This document shows, piece by piece, positions 22,366 through 31,624 of a stretch of 32,671 bases of DNA (its first letter is position 1; every line of letters begins with the position of its first letter). Made by a program: the position numbers and the translations under genes. Source of the DNA: Deltaproteobacteria bacterium (GTDB lineage: Bacteria > Myxococcota_A > UBA9160 > UBA6930). Location of the stretch: assembly GCA_029261795.1 (NCBI GenBank), contig JAJDAP010000123.1, positions 1 to 32,671 on the forward strand, in the 5' to 3' direction. The notes under the pieces were generated by a model. It saw only the letters and a list, made by a program, of their open reading frames with translations. It ran no database searches and was not told where the DNA came from.

Positions 22366-25110
22366 CTAGGCGAGTAATGCCAGCGTCGTCTTGCGAATCC
22401 GCGCGGCGATGACCTCGGGCGCCTCCGGCTCATGGCGCTCGTCCGGTTCGATCTTGAAGATCCGCTGGCCCTTCTTGACAACGATGCCATCGGAATCTTC
22501 CATCAGGTTCTCGGTGAGCGTGCCGGCGAACGGGGCCAAGACCTTGTTGAACATCTTCATCACTTCGATGACGAAGAGCGGCTCGCCTGCGTCGAAGTGC
22601 TGGCCCGTCTCGACGAGGAGCGGCAGATGCGGCGCTTCCCGGGCATAGAAGGTGCCACCCATGGGCGTCACGATCTCATCGCTCGCGGCAGTCGGCGGCG
22701 GTGAAAGGGCGCGGGTGCACGCGGTCACCGAGTCCGGATCGAGGAAGCGTGCGGGAAACTCCGGCTGGAGCTCCTCGTTGATGCGAATCTCCATGAACTC
22801 CGAGCGCACGCCGATGCGCGGCAGCAACATCAGTAGCTCGAGACCCAACTGGTGGCCGCGATGCGCGGCGACGCAACGCTGCCAGAGTTCCGGATCAGCG
22901 CCGGAAAGCGCATGGTTCTCATTGCCCGCGAACAACGCGTCCAGCTCCTCGGCGCTCGACGCTCCGGTCCGCGTCTCGACCTCGGCATAGAAGGCGAGGG
23001 CGTCGTCGAGCATCTCACGATCGTGTCCCCAGATCTTCTCCGATGGCGGCTTCTCGGCGCGATCTTCGAGATCGAGGAAGTGGTAGAGACGTTCGAGGAA
23101 GCGCACGGGGTTCGCCGTGGCCCTGATCTGACCGGCACTGATCTTCCAGAGGTCGCCGTCGTAGCGACCGAGGAAACCTCCGAGCAGATGGGGATCTCCT
23201 AGCAGCTTGAGGAGCGGGCGGAGGAGCAGGGTCTGCTTCGCGGCGAGCAGCTTCTTCTTGTCCGCGTCCCCGAGACGCCCGGCGAATTCGGCCCAGGCCA
23301 CTTCGAGGTCCGTATCGACGATGACCTGCTGCAAACCACCGACCGCGGCCAGGTAGGAGGTCATGAAGCGCGTGCTGGGTTCGGCCATCACGCCACGGCC
23401 GAGAAACCACTGCACCATGCCGTAGTGCACTTCGAGGTTCGTGTGGAGATCGTCCCCGCGCAGTTCGGTGCGCCGCAGGATCTCGGCCATCTTCTCGTAG
23501 TTCTCGCGGCGGGAGCCGCCGTCGCATAACAGAAGCGCGATGTTGGAATCGTAGGCGCCGGCGAGGTTGTACCAGACGAAGGAGCCAGTATCGGGATTCG
23601 GCAGGCCGATGCCCTGGTCGAAGCGGATCTCGCCGGGAATCGGCTGCGACCAGCCGCGAATCACACCGCCCGCATGGGGCTGGAGCGAAGGATTCGTCGC
23701 GTTGATGCGGACCTCGAGGGCTGAAACCGCGCGCACGTCACGGCTCGGCTTGGGCAGGCGCTTGCCATGCTTGGCCAGCAGCGCCATCGCCTCGATCAGA
23801 TAGTCGACGTGGAAGAACTCGTTCGCATCATCCGGGTTGGTAAAGCGCAGCCGATAGGCGAGTTCGGTGACGCCATGCTCGACCTGGATGCGCGTGTTCA
23901 TCTCCATGAAGAAATGGTTGAAGCCTTCGACGATGCACTCGAAGGTAGAGACGCTATCGAGGCCGGTCGCCTCTCCGAAGCGCTCCCCCTCGCTCTCCAT
24001 CTTGCGCAGCACTTCCTGGTCGCCCTTCAGTACCTCGCGCGCCTTTCCGGTGGCACGCTCCGCTTCCGAAGCGAGCAGCTCCTCGGTCAATGAGACCTCG
24101 ATGAGTTTCTGCTCGTGCATCTGCACGGAGCAGTCGCGACCACCCAACGAAAGCGTCCACTCGCCGTTGCCGATCAGCTGGATCTCGTTGTGTCGCGTCG
24201 ACTCGAGGTTCAGCTCGCACAGGAAGTTCCGGTTCGAGCCGGGCTCGATGACCTTCGATTCCGCGAGGATGTCCATCACCGCTGCGGCCACGTCGCCAGC
24301 TTCCTTGACGACGCGCTGGCCCTTGCCGCCGCCGCCGCCGATGTGCTTGAAGCGCACGCGATGGGTCGCGTAGTCCTTCCACATCTCGGCACAGATCGCT
24401 TCGGCTTCACTCTGGAGTTCGGCGATCGTGACGAGTTCGACGCTCTTCGAATAACCGGCCTGGAGCAACGCCTCCGCGTTCTCCTCGGGCGTGACGCCGT
24501 CCTTCCATTCGAACTCGAGATCGTTTTCGCGGGCGAGTGTTTCGAGTCCGGCGCGATCTGCCACGCGGCGGATCAGGGCCCGACCCGAGATGTCATCGAC
24601 GCCCGGAATCACGGCATTGCCGAGACCTCGAGCGAGCTTCTTGGCTTCGTCCTTCGCGCCCGCGCGACGGATCACGCCCGCGGACGGCCCGAGGAACCCG
24701 AGACCAGCCTGCTCGATCGCCTCGACGAACTCGGCGTCTTCGGCCATGAAGCCGTAGCCGGCAAACAGGTGGGTGTATCCGTAATCGCGCGCGATCGTGA
24801 CGATCTCGCGGATCCGCTCCTGCTTCTCCTCCTGGCCGACGCCCATGTAGTCCTGAACCCGGTGCACGTTCAGGGCGTGGCCGAAATCGCGCAGTTCCGG
24901 CGCCAGGCAGCGCGGATAGACGACCGAGTCCTTCTCCGAGAGGAGCATGCCGTAGCTGGCGATGCCCATGGCGTCGAAGACCTCGAAGGCTTCCTTGCGC
25001 ACCGGGCCGCGGCAGACGACCAGCACCTTGAGGTCATCCAGTGCGAAGGAACGCAACCACTCACTGCCGGATTCGTGGAAGCGGCGCTGCTGGCCGTCGC
25101 GGTCGTACAT
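22366..25110 (-). CDS. Acyl-CoA carboxylase alpha chain: divergent biotin carboxylase fused to BCCP
   Basis: 914 residues, longer than the usual ~660-680. Residues ~25-520 are biotin carboxylase: FAGYGFMAEDAEFVEA (usual HPGYGFLSEN), GGGGGKG ATP loop, the RHNEIQLIGN strand, GGRDCSVQMHEQKLIE, and EMNTRIQVEHGVTEL, where Gly replaces the usual Pro of EHPVTE. The first domain begins VLVVCRGPVR instead of VLIANRGEIA. A ~310-residue, mostly helical linker (~520-830) is unlike the short BT domain of common alpha chains. The C-terminus is a biotinyl domain with Lys852 in EVMKM. It carboxylates biotin with bicarbonate and ATP for the beta chain, whose gene ends one base upstream. The acyl substrate (acetyl, propionyl or longer) is not determinable. 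Confidence 0.92.
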   Translation of the reverse strand: MYDRDGQQRRFHESGSEWLRSFALDDLKVLVVCRGPVRKEAFEVFDAMGIASYGMLLSEKDSVVYPRCLAPELRDFGHALNVHRVQDYMGVGQEEKQERIREIVTIARDYGYTHLFAGYGFMAEDAEFVEAIEQAGLGFLGPSAGVIRRAGAKDEAKKLARGLGNAVIPGVDDISGRALIRRVADRAGLETLARENDLEFEWKDGVTPEENAEALLQAGYSKSVELVTIAELQSEAEAICAEMWKDYATHRVRFKHIGGGGGKGQRVVKEAGDVAAAVMDILAESKVIEPGSNRNFLCELNLESTRHNEIQLIGNGEWTLSLGGRDCSVQMHEQKLIEVSLTEELLASEAERATGKAREVLKGDQEVLRKMESEGERFGEATGLDSVSTFECIVEGFNHFFMEMNTRIQVEHGVTELAYRLRFTNPDDANEFFHVDYLIEAMALLAKHGKRLPKPSRDVRAVSALEVRINATNPSLQPHAGGVIRGWSQPIPGEIRFDQGIGLPNPDTGSFVWYNLAGAYDSNIALLLCDGGSRRENYEKMAEILRRTELRGDDLHTNLEVHYGMVQWFLGRGVMAEPSTRFMTSYLAAVGGLQQVIVDTDLEVAWAEFAGRLGDADKKKLLAAKQTLLLRPLLKLLGDPHLLGGFLGRYDGDLWKISAGQIRATANPVRFLERLYHFLDLEDRAEKPPSEKIWGHDREMLDDALAFYAEVETRTGASSAEELDALFAGNENHALSGADPELWQRCVAAHRGHQLGLELLMLLPRIGVRSEFMEIRINEELQPEFPARFLDPDSVTACTRALSPPPTAASDEIVTPMGGTFYAREAPHLPLLVETGQHFDAGEPLFVIEVMKMFNKVLAPFAGTLTENLMEDSDGIVVKKGQRIFKIEPDERHEPEAPEVIAARIRKTTLALLA

Positions 25111-25111
25111 G

Positions 25112-26782
25112 CTATTCGGACTCCCGCTGCGGGCCGGCCATGGGCGTCGCCTCGTAGGTACGAATCAGGAAGTCGAAGTTCCGGGCCAATACGCGCCGGC
25201 TCGTCCCGGGCATGACGATGCGCGAGACCGACCCGAGCGAGAGTGCTTCCTTCGGATTCATCAGCTTTCGCTCGTATTGATCGCGGATCTTGGCGAGGCC
25301 GGCGTCGCGCTCCCTGGCGGCCGTCGCTTCATCGCTACCGGCAGCAACCGCCTTTCGGTAGTCGGCCTCGATCGCGCGAAGTTCCTTCTTGAACACGAAC
25401 TCGGTGCCACCGCCGGGGCCCATCACGGCGATCCGCGAATGCGGCATCGCGAAGACCATGTCAGCACCGACGAAGTGGGAGTTGTAGGCGGCGTAGGCGC
25501 CGCCGAACGCGTTGCGGATGATCAACGTGATGGAAGGCACCCGTACGTCGATGATCGAATCGAGCAGGCGCCGACCTTCGAGGATGATTCCACGGCTCTC
25601 CTGCTCCGTCCCGACCAGGAAGCCCGGCGTATCCTCGAGGAAGAGCAGCGGAACGTTGTAGAGATTGCAGAAGCGGATGAAGCGCGTCGCCTTGCGCGCG
25701 GCGTCGACGTCGATCTGCCCGGAGGCGACGCCCGAGTTGTTCGCGACGAACCCGATGACGTGGCCACCGATCCGGCCGAAGGCCGTGATCATGTTGCGTG
25801 CACGCGCCGGCTGGAGTTCGAAGTACTCGCCGTGGTCGCAGATGTTCTGGATGAAGAGCGTGATGTCGAGCGGCGCGTTCATTCCCGCAGGCGAGTCGAA
25901 CGTCTTGCGAAAGAGGATGTCCTCTTCGAGGGTGAACCGATCCGCCGGGTCCGAGGTTTCTACGTAGGGCGACATCGAGTGGTTGTTGTCGGGTAGATAG
26001 GAAAGCAGACGCAGTGCGGTCCGGAGCGAGCCGAGCTCGTCGGGTGTCGTCAGGTCGCAGACGCCGTTCAGACCGTGCACACCTGTGCCGCCGAGTTCTT
26101 CCGCGCTGACGTCCTCTCCGAGCGCGCTCTTGACGACGCCGGGGCCGGTCAAGCCGATGAAGGTGTCCTCGGCCTGGATCATGAAGGAGCCCTGACGGGG
26201 CAGGTAGGAACCTCCGCCGGCGTTGAACCCGAACATCAGACTGATGGCCGGCACGACGCCCGAGATCTTGCGCAGAGCCGTGAACGCTTCGCTGTAGCCG
26301 TCGAGGCCGCCGACACCGGCGGGCACGAAGGCGCCAGCAGAATCGTTCATGCCGATCAGCGGGATGCCGCGTTCGGCGGCCATGTAGATCAGGCGCGCGA
26401 GCTTGGCGCCGTTGGTTGCGTCCATCGATCCGGCGCGCAAGGTGAAGTCGTGCCCGTAGACGGCAACGTCGCGGCCGTCGATATCGAGGATGCCCGTCAC
26501 GATCGAGGCACCGTCGAGACCGGGGCCCCAGTTGTGCCAGAGCAGGTTCGGCTCGCTATTCGTCAGGCACTGGATCCGCTCGAAGACGGTCATGCGGCTC
26601 TTGGCGTGCTGCACCCGGACGCGGTCGAGGCCGCCGCCGCGGAACGGGCGCGACTCGAGTTCGCGGCCAAGTTCGAGCGCGTCTTCGTAGAGCGCGGCCG
26701 AGGGATGGATGGCGTCGCTCTGGAGTTCCTCGGCCGGCGGCGCGAGGGGATTTTCAAGCGTGGCTTCGGGGGCTACGGCCAT
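25112..26782 (-). CDS. Acyl-CoA carboxylase carboxyltransferase (beta) subunit
   Basis: 556 residues from the ATG at 26782; the frame continues upstream to 27799 but that part is a shadow of the malic-enzyme gene. It is a crotonase-fold carboxyltransferase of the PccB/AccD5 class with two halves: the N-half SMDATNGAKLARLIYMA, NDSAGAFVPAG, FGFNAGGGSYLP, LTGPGVVKSALGEDVSAEELGG; the C-half GHVIGFVANNSGVASGQIDVDAARKATRF, LFLEDTPGFLVG, and RNAFGGAYAAYNS (the oxyanion glycines). It transfers CO2 from carboxybiotin to acyl-CoA, giving methylmalonyl- or malonyl-type CoA. The stop is one base from the alpha-chain ATG. Upstream there are 152 bases to the malic enzyme on the same strand. No strong Shine-Dalgarno. 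Confidence 0.95.
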   Translation of the reverse strand: MAVAPEATLENPLAPPAEELQSDAIHPSAALYEDALELGRELESRPFRGGGLDRVRVQHAKSRMTVFERIQCLTNSEPNLLWHNWGPGLDGASIVTGILDIDGRDVAVYGHDFTLRAGSMDATNGAKLARLIYMAAERGIPLIGMNDSAGAFVPAGVGGLDGYSEAFTALRKISGVVPAISLMFGFNAGGGSYLPRQGSFMIQAEDTFIGLTGPGVVKSALGEDVSAEELGGTGVHGLNGVCDLTTPDELGSLRTALRLLSYLPDNNHSMSPYVETSDPADRFTLEEDILFRKTFDSPAGMNAPLDITLFIQNICDHGEYFELQPARARNMITAFGRIGGHVIGFVANNSGVASGQIDVDAARKATRFIRFCNLYNVPLLFLEDTPGFLVGTEQESRGIILEGRRLLDSIIDVRVPSITLIIRNAFGGAYAAYNSHFVGADMVFAMPHSRIAVMGPGGGTEFVFKKELRAIEADYRKAVAAGSDEATAARERDAGLAKIRDQYERKLMNPKEALSLGSVSRIVMPGTSRRVLARNFDFLIRTYEATPMAGPQRESE

Positions 26783-26934
26783 GGGTGCACTCGGAGGTTG
26801 AGGAGGCCCCCGCGCAGGCCGAGCAGCCAGCAGGGGAGGGGCATCGGGGCCCGGGGAGATTAACGAAGAGCGATGGCGCCTGGGCCCCCCTGGGAACCGG
26901 CACTCGTGCTGGCCCCCGAGGTGACCCGATCGCG

Positions 26935-28242
26935 CTAGAGGCTCGAGACCTCGACGATCCGCTGCTGCAGGCTCTTCTCGTACTCGCCGATGTCGATGGG
27001 CTTCTGGGCGACGCCGGAATCCATCGCAGCCTGGGCAACCGCCGGCGCCACGAACAGGAGGACGCGGGGATCGAACGGCTTCGGGATGATGTAGCCGCGA
27101 CCGAAGTCGAAATTTTCGCCCGGGTAGGCGTTCTTCACGACTTCGGGAACCGCGTCGCCACGCTGGGCGAGCTCGGCAAGCGCCTTCACGGCCGCCTGCT
27201 TCATCTCTTCGTTGATTTCGCTGGCGCGCACATCGAGGGCACCACGGAAGATGAACGGGAAGCCGAGCACGTTGTTGACCTGGTTCGGGTAGTCCGAGCG
27301 ACCCGTCGCCATGATCACGTCGTCGCGCACTTCGGCGACCTCGTCCGGGGTGATCTCCGGATCCGGGTTCGCCATCGCGAACACGATGGCGTCCTTGGCC
27401 ATCGACTTGACCATTTCCTTGCTGACGAGGCCCGCGCCCGACAAGCCGACGAATACGTCCGCACCGTCGAGCGCTTCGGTGATCGTGCGCTTCTCCGTCG
27501 GTCGGGAGAACTCGGCCTTGTACTCGTTGATGCCCTCGCGGCCATCGTAGATCACACCGCGGCTGTCGCATAGCAGGATGTTCTCGGGCTTGACGCCCAG
27601 GTCCTTGTAGAGCCGCGCACAGGCGATACCCGAGGCACCGGCGCCGGAGAACACGACCTTCGCTTCCTCGATCTTCTTGCCGACGATCTTCAGGGCGTTG
27701 AGCAACGCCGCGCCGGAGATGATCGCGGTTCCGTGCTGGTCGTCGTGGAAGACCGGAATGTCGAGGCGCTTCTGCAGCTCCTTCTCGATCACGAAGCACT
27801 CGGGGGCGCGGATGTCTTCGAGGTTGATGCCGCCGAAGGTCCCCCCGATCAGCTCGCAGGTACGGATGATTTCTTCGACATCGAGCGAATCGATCTCGAT
27901 ATCGAACACGTCGATATCGGCGAAGCGCTTGAACAGCACGCCCTTGCCTTCCATCACCGGCTTGCTGGCCAGGGCGCCGATGTTGCCGAGACCCAGGACC
28001 GCGGTTCCGTTGGAGATGACGGCCACCAGGTTGCCCTTGGCCGTGTACCGGTAGGCGTCCTCGGGATCCTTCGCGATCTCCAGGCAGGGCTCTGCGACGC
28101 CGGGGCTGTAGGCGAGGGAGAGATCGTCAGCGGTGACCGTGGGTTTGGTCGGGACGACCTTGATCTTTCCGGGCCGCCCGATGGAGTGGTAGTCGAGGGC
28201 TGCTTTTTTCAGGTCAGACAAAGGGGGGACCTCAGACGCCAC
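26935..28242 (-). CDS. NAD(P)-dependent malic enzyme, short form
   Basis: 435 residues from a GTG at 28242, or 428 from a TTG at 28221. The TTG has GAGG eight bases upstream, the GTG has no ribosome-binding site, and a weak TTGACC-N17-TCGGAT promoter at 28276-28248 would start just in time for the TTG, so I favour 28221. Domains: malic N-terminal with YSPGVAEPC (catalytic Tyr), NGTAVLGLGNIG, and the metal site ECFVIEKEL plus VFHDDQHGTAII; the NAD-binding domain with VVFSGAGASGIACARL. There is no C-terminal phosphotransacetylase domain, unlike E. coli MaeB. It converts malate to pyruvate and CO2 with NAD(P)H, feeding the adjacent carboxylase metabolism. Confidence 0.95.
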   Translation of the reverse strand: MASEVPPLSDLKKAALDYHSIGRPGKIKVVPTKPTVTADDLSLAYSPGVAEPCLEIAKDPEDAYRYTAKGNLVAVISNGTAVLGLGNIGALASKPVMEGKGVLFKRFADIDVFDIEIDSLDVEEIIRTCELIGGTFGGINLEDIRAPECFVIEKELQKRLDIPVFHDDQHGTAIISGAALLNALKIVGKKIEEAKVVFSGAGASGIACARLYKDLGVKPENILLCDSRGVIYDGREGINEYKAEFSRPTEKRTITEALDGADVFVGLSGAGLVSKEMVKSMAKDAIVFAMANPDPEITPDEVAEVRDDVIMATGRSDYPNQVNNVLGFPFIFRGALDVRASEINEEMKQAAVKALAELAQRGDAVPEVVKNAYPGENFDFGRGYIIPKPFDPRVLLFVAPAVAQAAMDSGVAQKPIDIGEYEKSLQQRIVEVSSL

Positions 28243-28390
28243 CCGGGATCCGATGGGATCGTCGCACGTGGGTCAAATCGTGGTTGATCGGGGCAGACGG
28301 GAGACATTAACAGACCAGCCCCTCGCTGCGACGAAAATAATGTATGTAAATCCGAGGAGTTACGGCGATCCTTCGGTGGCTCGGGGGGGC

Positions 28391-30322
28391 TCAATCGAGG
28401 TAGCCGAGCGCCTTCAAGGCTTCCCTGGTTTCCCCATCCAGAACCTTTTCCGGGCCGTTTTCTCGTGCCTCGCGGGGAAGCCGAGCCGAGAGCGCGGCCT
28501 CCTGGGGGTGACCCGTGCCGGCGAGATCGTGGATCTCCCCCGGATCGCTGGCCAGGTCGTAGAGTTCGGTCCCGCCGTGAGCCAGTTTCCGCCCGTGCCA
28601 GCCCGCCTCGCGCTGGATCAGCCGGTAGCCGTCGCGCCGGACGGAGACGGCACGCTGGTACTTCCCGGGCTCCTCGGGCTCGTGCAGCTTGATGATTGCC
28701 CGATCCGGATCGGCACGCTCGGCCAGCAGATCGGTCCCTTCCATCTCCGGCGGAATCGGCTGGCCCAGCAGGCCGAGCAGCGTCGGGGCAATATCGTGGG
28801 AGCCGACCACGCGGTCGCGCCGGCCGCGCCGCAATGACTCGTCGTTCCGGGGCGGCACCACGATCAGGGGAACGCGACCGGTCACTTCGTAGGCGTCTCG
28901 ATTGAAGAAGAAATCGTGCTCGCCAAAGCTCTCGCCGTGGTCGGCGGTCACCACGATCCAGAGATTCCCCCGGGCCGCCTCGCGCGCACGCTCGACCACC
29001 TCGCCGAGGTGCCGGTCCGTGTAGGTGATCTGCAGATCGTAGTGCGCGCGTATCCGTGCCAGGCGCTCGGGCGAACTGACGATCGCCTGCTTCTCGAGCA
29101 GCGAGAGCCCATAGTCCCAGCCCTTGTCCGGGCCCTCGATCTCGCCCTGTTCGTAGGGAAGATGCGGGTCGAAATAATGCACCCAGGCGAAGAACGGTCG
29201 CGTCCGAGACTGCCCGAGCCACGGCAGCACGGCAGCGTTCACCTCGGTGGCGCTGCGCCGCCAATGTCGCCGCGCGTTGCCGCGACGCCACTGCCGGAAG
29301 CCGTGGGTCAGCGTGCTGCCGAAAGCCTCGAGGGCCGCGGGCTCGAACCGATCGTCGTAGGTATGGAAGGCGTCGCGGATGCCGAGCGAACGCGCTTGCA
29401 CGGGGAAGCCTGCGACGAAAGCGCCCGTGTGCCAGCCCCCGGCAGAAAGGAGTTCGCCCAGGGTGGGAACGGAACTCGGAAGGCGACGCCCGTTGAGAAG
29501 CACACCATGGCTCGCCGGCGAGCGACCCGTCAAGATCGTCAGGTGCGAGGGGCCGGTCCACGAAGACAAGGCCTGCGCATTCGCGAACCAGACTCCGTCG
29601 CTGGCGAGTGCATCGAGCGTGGGCGTCTGCGCCTGCGCGAAGCCGTCGAAACCGAGACGATCCGCACGTAGTGTGTCGAGCGTCACGAGCAACACCGACG
29701 GAGCGTCGTCGGCTGGCGTGCTCTTGAATTCGGGCGTCGGAAGACCGCCTGCCACCAGAACCGCGAGGGCGGCGAAGCCCGCCAGGTTCGGCCACGACGC
29801 ATGACGGTGGACGAATCCGACGAGTGCCAGTGCGGCAACGACGAGCGGCGCCATCGGTACGCGAGCCTCCAACGATTGCAGCGCAACGACGACGACAGCC
29901 GCGCTCAACACCAGGCCGTGTGCGACGCCTACGCGGTTCGTGGTCAGCGGCAGCGCGGACAACGCTCGTCGCAACAATGGAAACGCGGCGGCGGCGGCCA
30001 ACAGACCGAGTGCGGCGCCGCGCAAGCCGTTGCCGGTGAAGTACACCACCGCGGGCAGAAGCAGCACCAGGGCGAACGCGGCGATGCCGGCCAACGAGCC
30101 CCGTGTGCGCGACCAGAGCTGGGCCGCGAAGCCCCCAGCGCCACCGAGCAGACCATGCACGACGACCACGGACGCGAGCGCGAGACCCCCCACTTCGAGC
30201 GGACTTTCCGGGCGACGCGCCAGCCACTCGAGGATGCCGAGGCTCGACAGCACACCAGCACCTAACAGAGGTGCCTGCCAGATCGGGATGGATTCCTGGC
30301 GCGGCGCTTCGTTGTCACTCAT
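28391..30322 (-). CDS. Membrane-bound sulfatase/alkaline-phosphatase-superfamily enzyme with Thr nucleophile
   Basis: 643 residues. About six hydrophobic helices fill residues ~15-200, then a periplasmic catalytic domain. Metal ligands: LLVTLDTLRADRLG at its start and TADHGESFGEH near residue 470. The nucleophile segment reads SSWTGPSHLTILTGR with Thr256 where classical sulfatases have the formylglycine-forming Cys (C-x-P-S-R). That matches the Thr-type members, which include phosphoethanolamine and glycerol-phosphate transferases, so phospho-group transfer or hydrolysis to a lipid or glycan is as likely as sulfate cleavage. The tail has ELYDLASDPGEIHDLAG, a normal sulfatase ending. It follows the acyl-CoA dehydrogenase by 46 bases on the same strand. 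Confidence 0.88.
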   Translation of the reverse strand: MSDNEAPRQESIPIWQAPLLGAGVLSSLGILEWLARRPESPLEVGGLALASVVVVHGLLGGAGGFAAQLWSRTRGSLAGIAAFALVLLLPAVVYFTGNGLRGAALGLLAAAAAFPLLRRALSALPLTTNRVGVAHGLVLSAAVVVVALQSLEARVPMAPLVVAALALVGFVHRHASWPNLAGFAALAVLVAGGLPTPEFKSTPADDAPSVLLVTLDTLRADRLGFDGFAQAQTPTLDALASDGVWFANAQALSSWTGPSHLTILTGRSPASHGVLLNGRRLPSSVPTLGELLSAGGWHTGAFVAGFPVQARSLGIRDAFHTYDDRFEPAALEAFGSTLTHGFRQWRRGNARRHWRRSATEVNAAVLPWLGQSRTRPFFAWVHYFDPHLPYEQGEIEGPDKGWDYGLSLLEKQAIVSSPERLARIRAHYDLQITYTDRHLGEVVERAREAARGNLWIVVTADHGESFGEHDFFFNRDAYEVTGRVPLIVVPPRNDESLRRGRRDRVVGSHDIAPTLLGLLGQPIPPEMEGTDLLAERADPDRAIIKLHEPEEPGKYQRAVSVRRDGYRLIQREAGWHGRKLAHGGTELYDLASDPGEIHDLAGTGHPQEAALSARLPREARENGPEKVLDGETREALKALGYLD

Positions 30323-30368
30323 TCGGGCAGTCTCAGCTTTCGGGGGCGCTGCTGCAACCGGCCGGAGA

Positions 30369-31511
30369 TCAACCGCCCTTCAACAGCTCTCGTGCGATGA
30401 CCATCCGCTGGATCTGGTTCGTGCCTTCGTAGATCTGCATCAGCTTGGCGTCGCGCATCAGCTTCTCGACGGGATACTCCCGCGTGTAGCCGTTGCCGCC
30501 ATGGATCTGAACCGCGTCGGTCGTCGCCTTCATCGCCATGTCCGTCGAGAAGCACTTGGCAAACGACGAGTATTTCGAGGCGTGCATCCCCTGGTCGAGC
30601 ATCCAGGCGCTCTGGTAGACCAGCAAGCGCGCCGCTTCGATGTCCTTCGCCATGTCCGCGAGCATGAACTGCACCGCCTGGAAACCTGCGATGGGCGACC
30701 CGAAGGCCTTGCGGTCGCCGGCGTATTGCAAGCTCTCGTCGAGCCCGCGCTTGGCGATTCCGATGGCCAGCGCGCCGATCGAGGGCCGCGTCACATCGAG
30801 GGTCTTCATCGCCGTGACGAAGCCCTGGCCTTCCTCACCGAGCCGATTGGCCGCCGGCACCCGCACGTTGTCGAAGTGGAGCACGCGCGTATCGCTGGCG
30901 CGCTGCCCCATCTTGTCTTCCTTCTTGCCGATGGTGATGCCGGGCGTATCCGCCGGAACCACGAACGCGCAGATGCTCTTGTGCCGGGCGCTGCGGTCGA
31001 GCGTCGCGAAGACGGTGAGCAGATCGGCGACGCCACCATTCGTGATCCAACACTTCGTGCCATTCAGCAGGTAGTCGTCGCCATCCTTCTCGACCAACAG
31101 TTGCAGACCGGCGACGTCCGAGCCCGCCTCCGGCTCAGACAGACAGAAAGCGGTCATGTGGAAATCGCCGGTCAGATAGCCGAGCCATTCTTTCTTCTGA
31201 TCCGCACTGCCGGCCACCAGGATCGGGCCGAGCCCGAGATCATTCCCCATCAACGACGTCGCGATGCCCCCGCAGCCCCAGGAAATCTCCTCGGTCACGA
31301 TCACGGCATCGAGCATCGAGAGCCCGACCCCGTCGTATTCGCCCGGAATCGTGATGTGGGAAAGCCCGATCTCGTAGGCCTTCTCCATCACCTCCATCGG
31401 AAACCGGCCACTCGCATCGCATTCGCTCGCAATCGGCACGATCTCTTCTTCCGCGAACCGATGCGCGGTCGCCTGCAGTGCCAGCTGCTCGTCGCTGAGT
31501 GCAAAATCCAT
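30369..31511 (-). CDS. Acyl-CoA dehydrogenase
   Basis: 380 residues, the classic length, ATG at 31511 with AGGGG upstream. N-terminal helical domain (FALSDEQLALQATAHRFAEEEI), then the FAD strand segments FCLSEPEAGSDVAGLQ and KCWITNGGVADLLTVFA, and the C-terminal helical domain with the FAD-facing DRKAFGSPIAGFQAVQF and QIHGGNGYTREYPVEKLMRDAK. The catalytic base is Glu362 in IYEGTNQIQR, the position used by short/medium- and branched-chain enzymes. It oxidises acyl-CoA to 2-enoyl-CoA and would pass electrons to ETF (not in the window). It precedes the membrane sulfatase-fold gene and follows the IclR regulator and the inverted-repeat element. Confidence 0.96.
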   Translation of the reverse strand: MDFALSDEQLALQATAHRFAEEEIVPIASECDASGRFPMEVMEKAYEIGLSHITIPGEYDGVGLSMLDAVIVTEEISWGCGGIATSLMGNDLGLGPILVAGSADQKKEWLGYLTGDFHMTAFCLSEPEAGSDVAGLQLLVEKDGDDYLLNGTKCWITNGGVADLLTVFATLDRSARHKSICAFVVPADTPGITIGKKEDKMGQRASDTRVLHFDNVRVPAANRLGEEGQGFVTAMKTLDVTRPSIGALAIGIAKRGLDESLQYAGDRKAFGSPIAGFQAVQFMLADMAKDIEAARLLVYQSAWMLDQGMHASKYSSFAKCFSTDMAMKATTDAVQIHGGNGYTREYPVEKLMRDAKLMQIYEGTNQIQRMVIARELLKGG

Positions 31512-31624
31512 TCACTGACCCCTAGTCACTTTCCCCAGCGGATCCAGGGAGTTGCGCGCAGGACCTTAGCATCCGCGAGCTAGTCGGCCGGCTTCAGCGA
31601 TAGTGCCGGGCAATCTCGCCAGTA

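Noticed and set aside
22676..24757. Several 60-170-residue frames on either strand within the carboxylase alpha gene
   Set aside because: All are GC-driven shadows with low-complexity Arg/Ser/Ala composition and no motifs.
26897..26912. Imperfect hairpin CCGGCACTCGTGCTGG between malic enzyme and carboxyltransferase
   Set aside because: Short, two-base loop and no T-run; not a convincing terminator, and the genes may be co-transcribed.
26783..27799. Upstream extension of the carboxyltransferase frame (apparent 895-residue protein)
   Set aside because: The extra part lies antiphase inside the malic-enzyme gene and is Arg/Gly/Pro-rich shadow sequence; the family N-terminus starts at 26782.
28209..30227. 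672-residue minus-strand frame across the sulfatase gene
   Set aside because: Arg-rich shadow of the sulfatase-fold gene, which has all expected motifs in the other frame.
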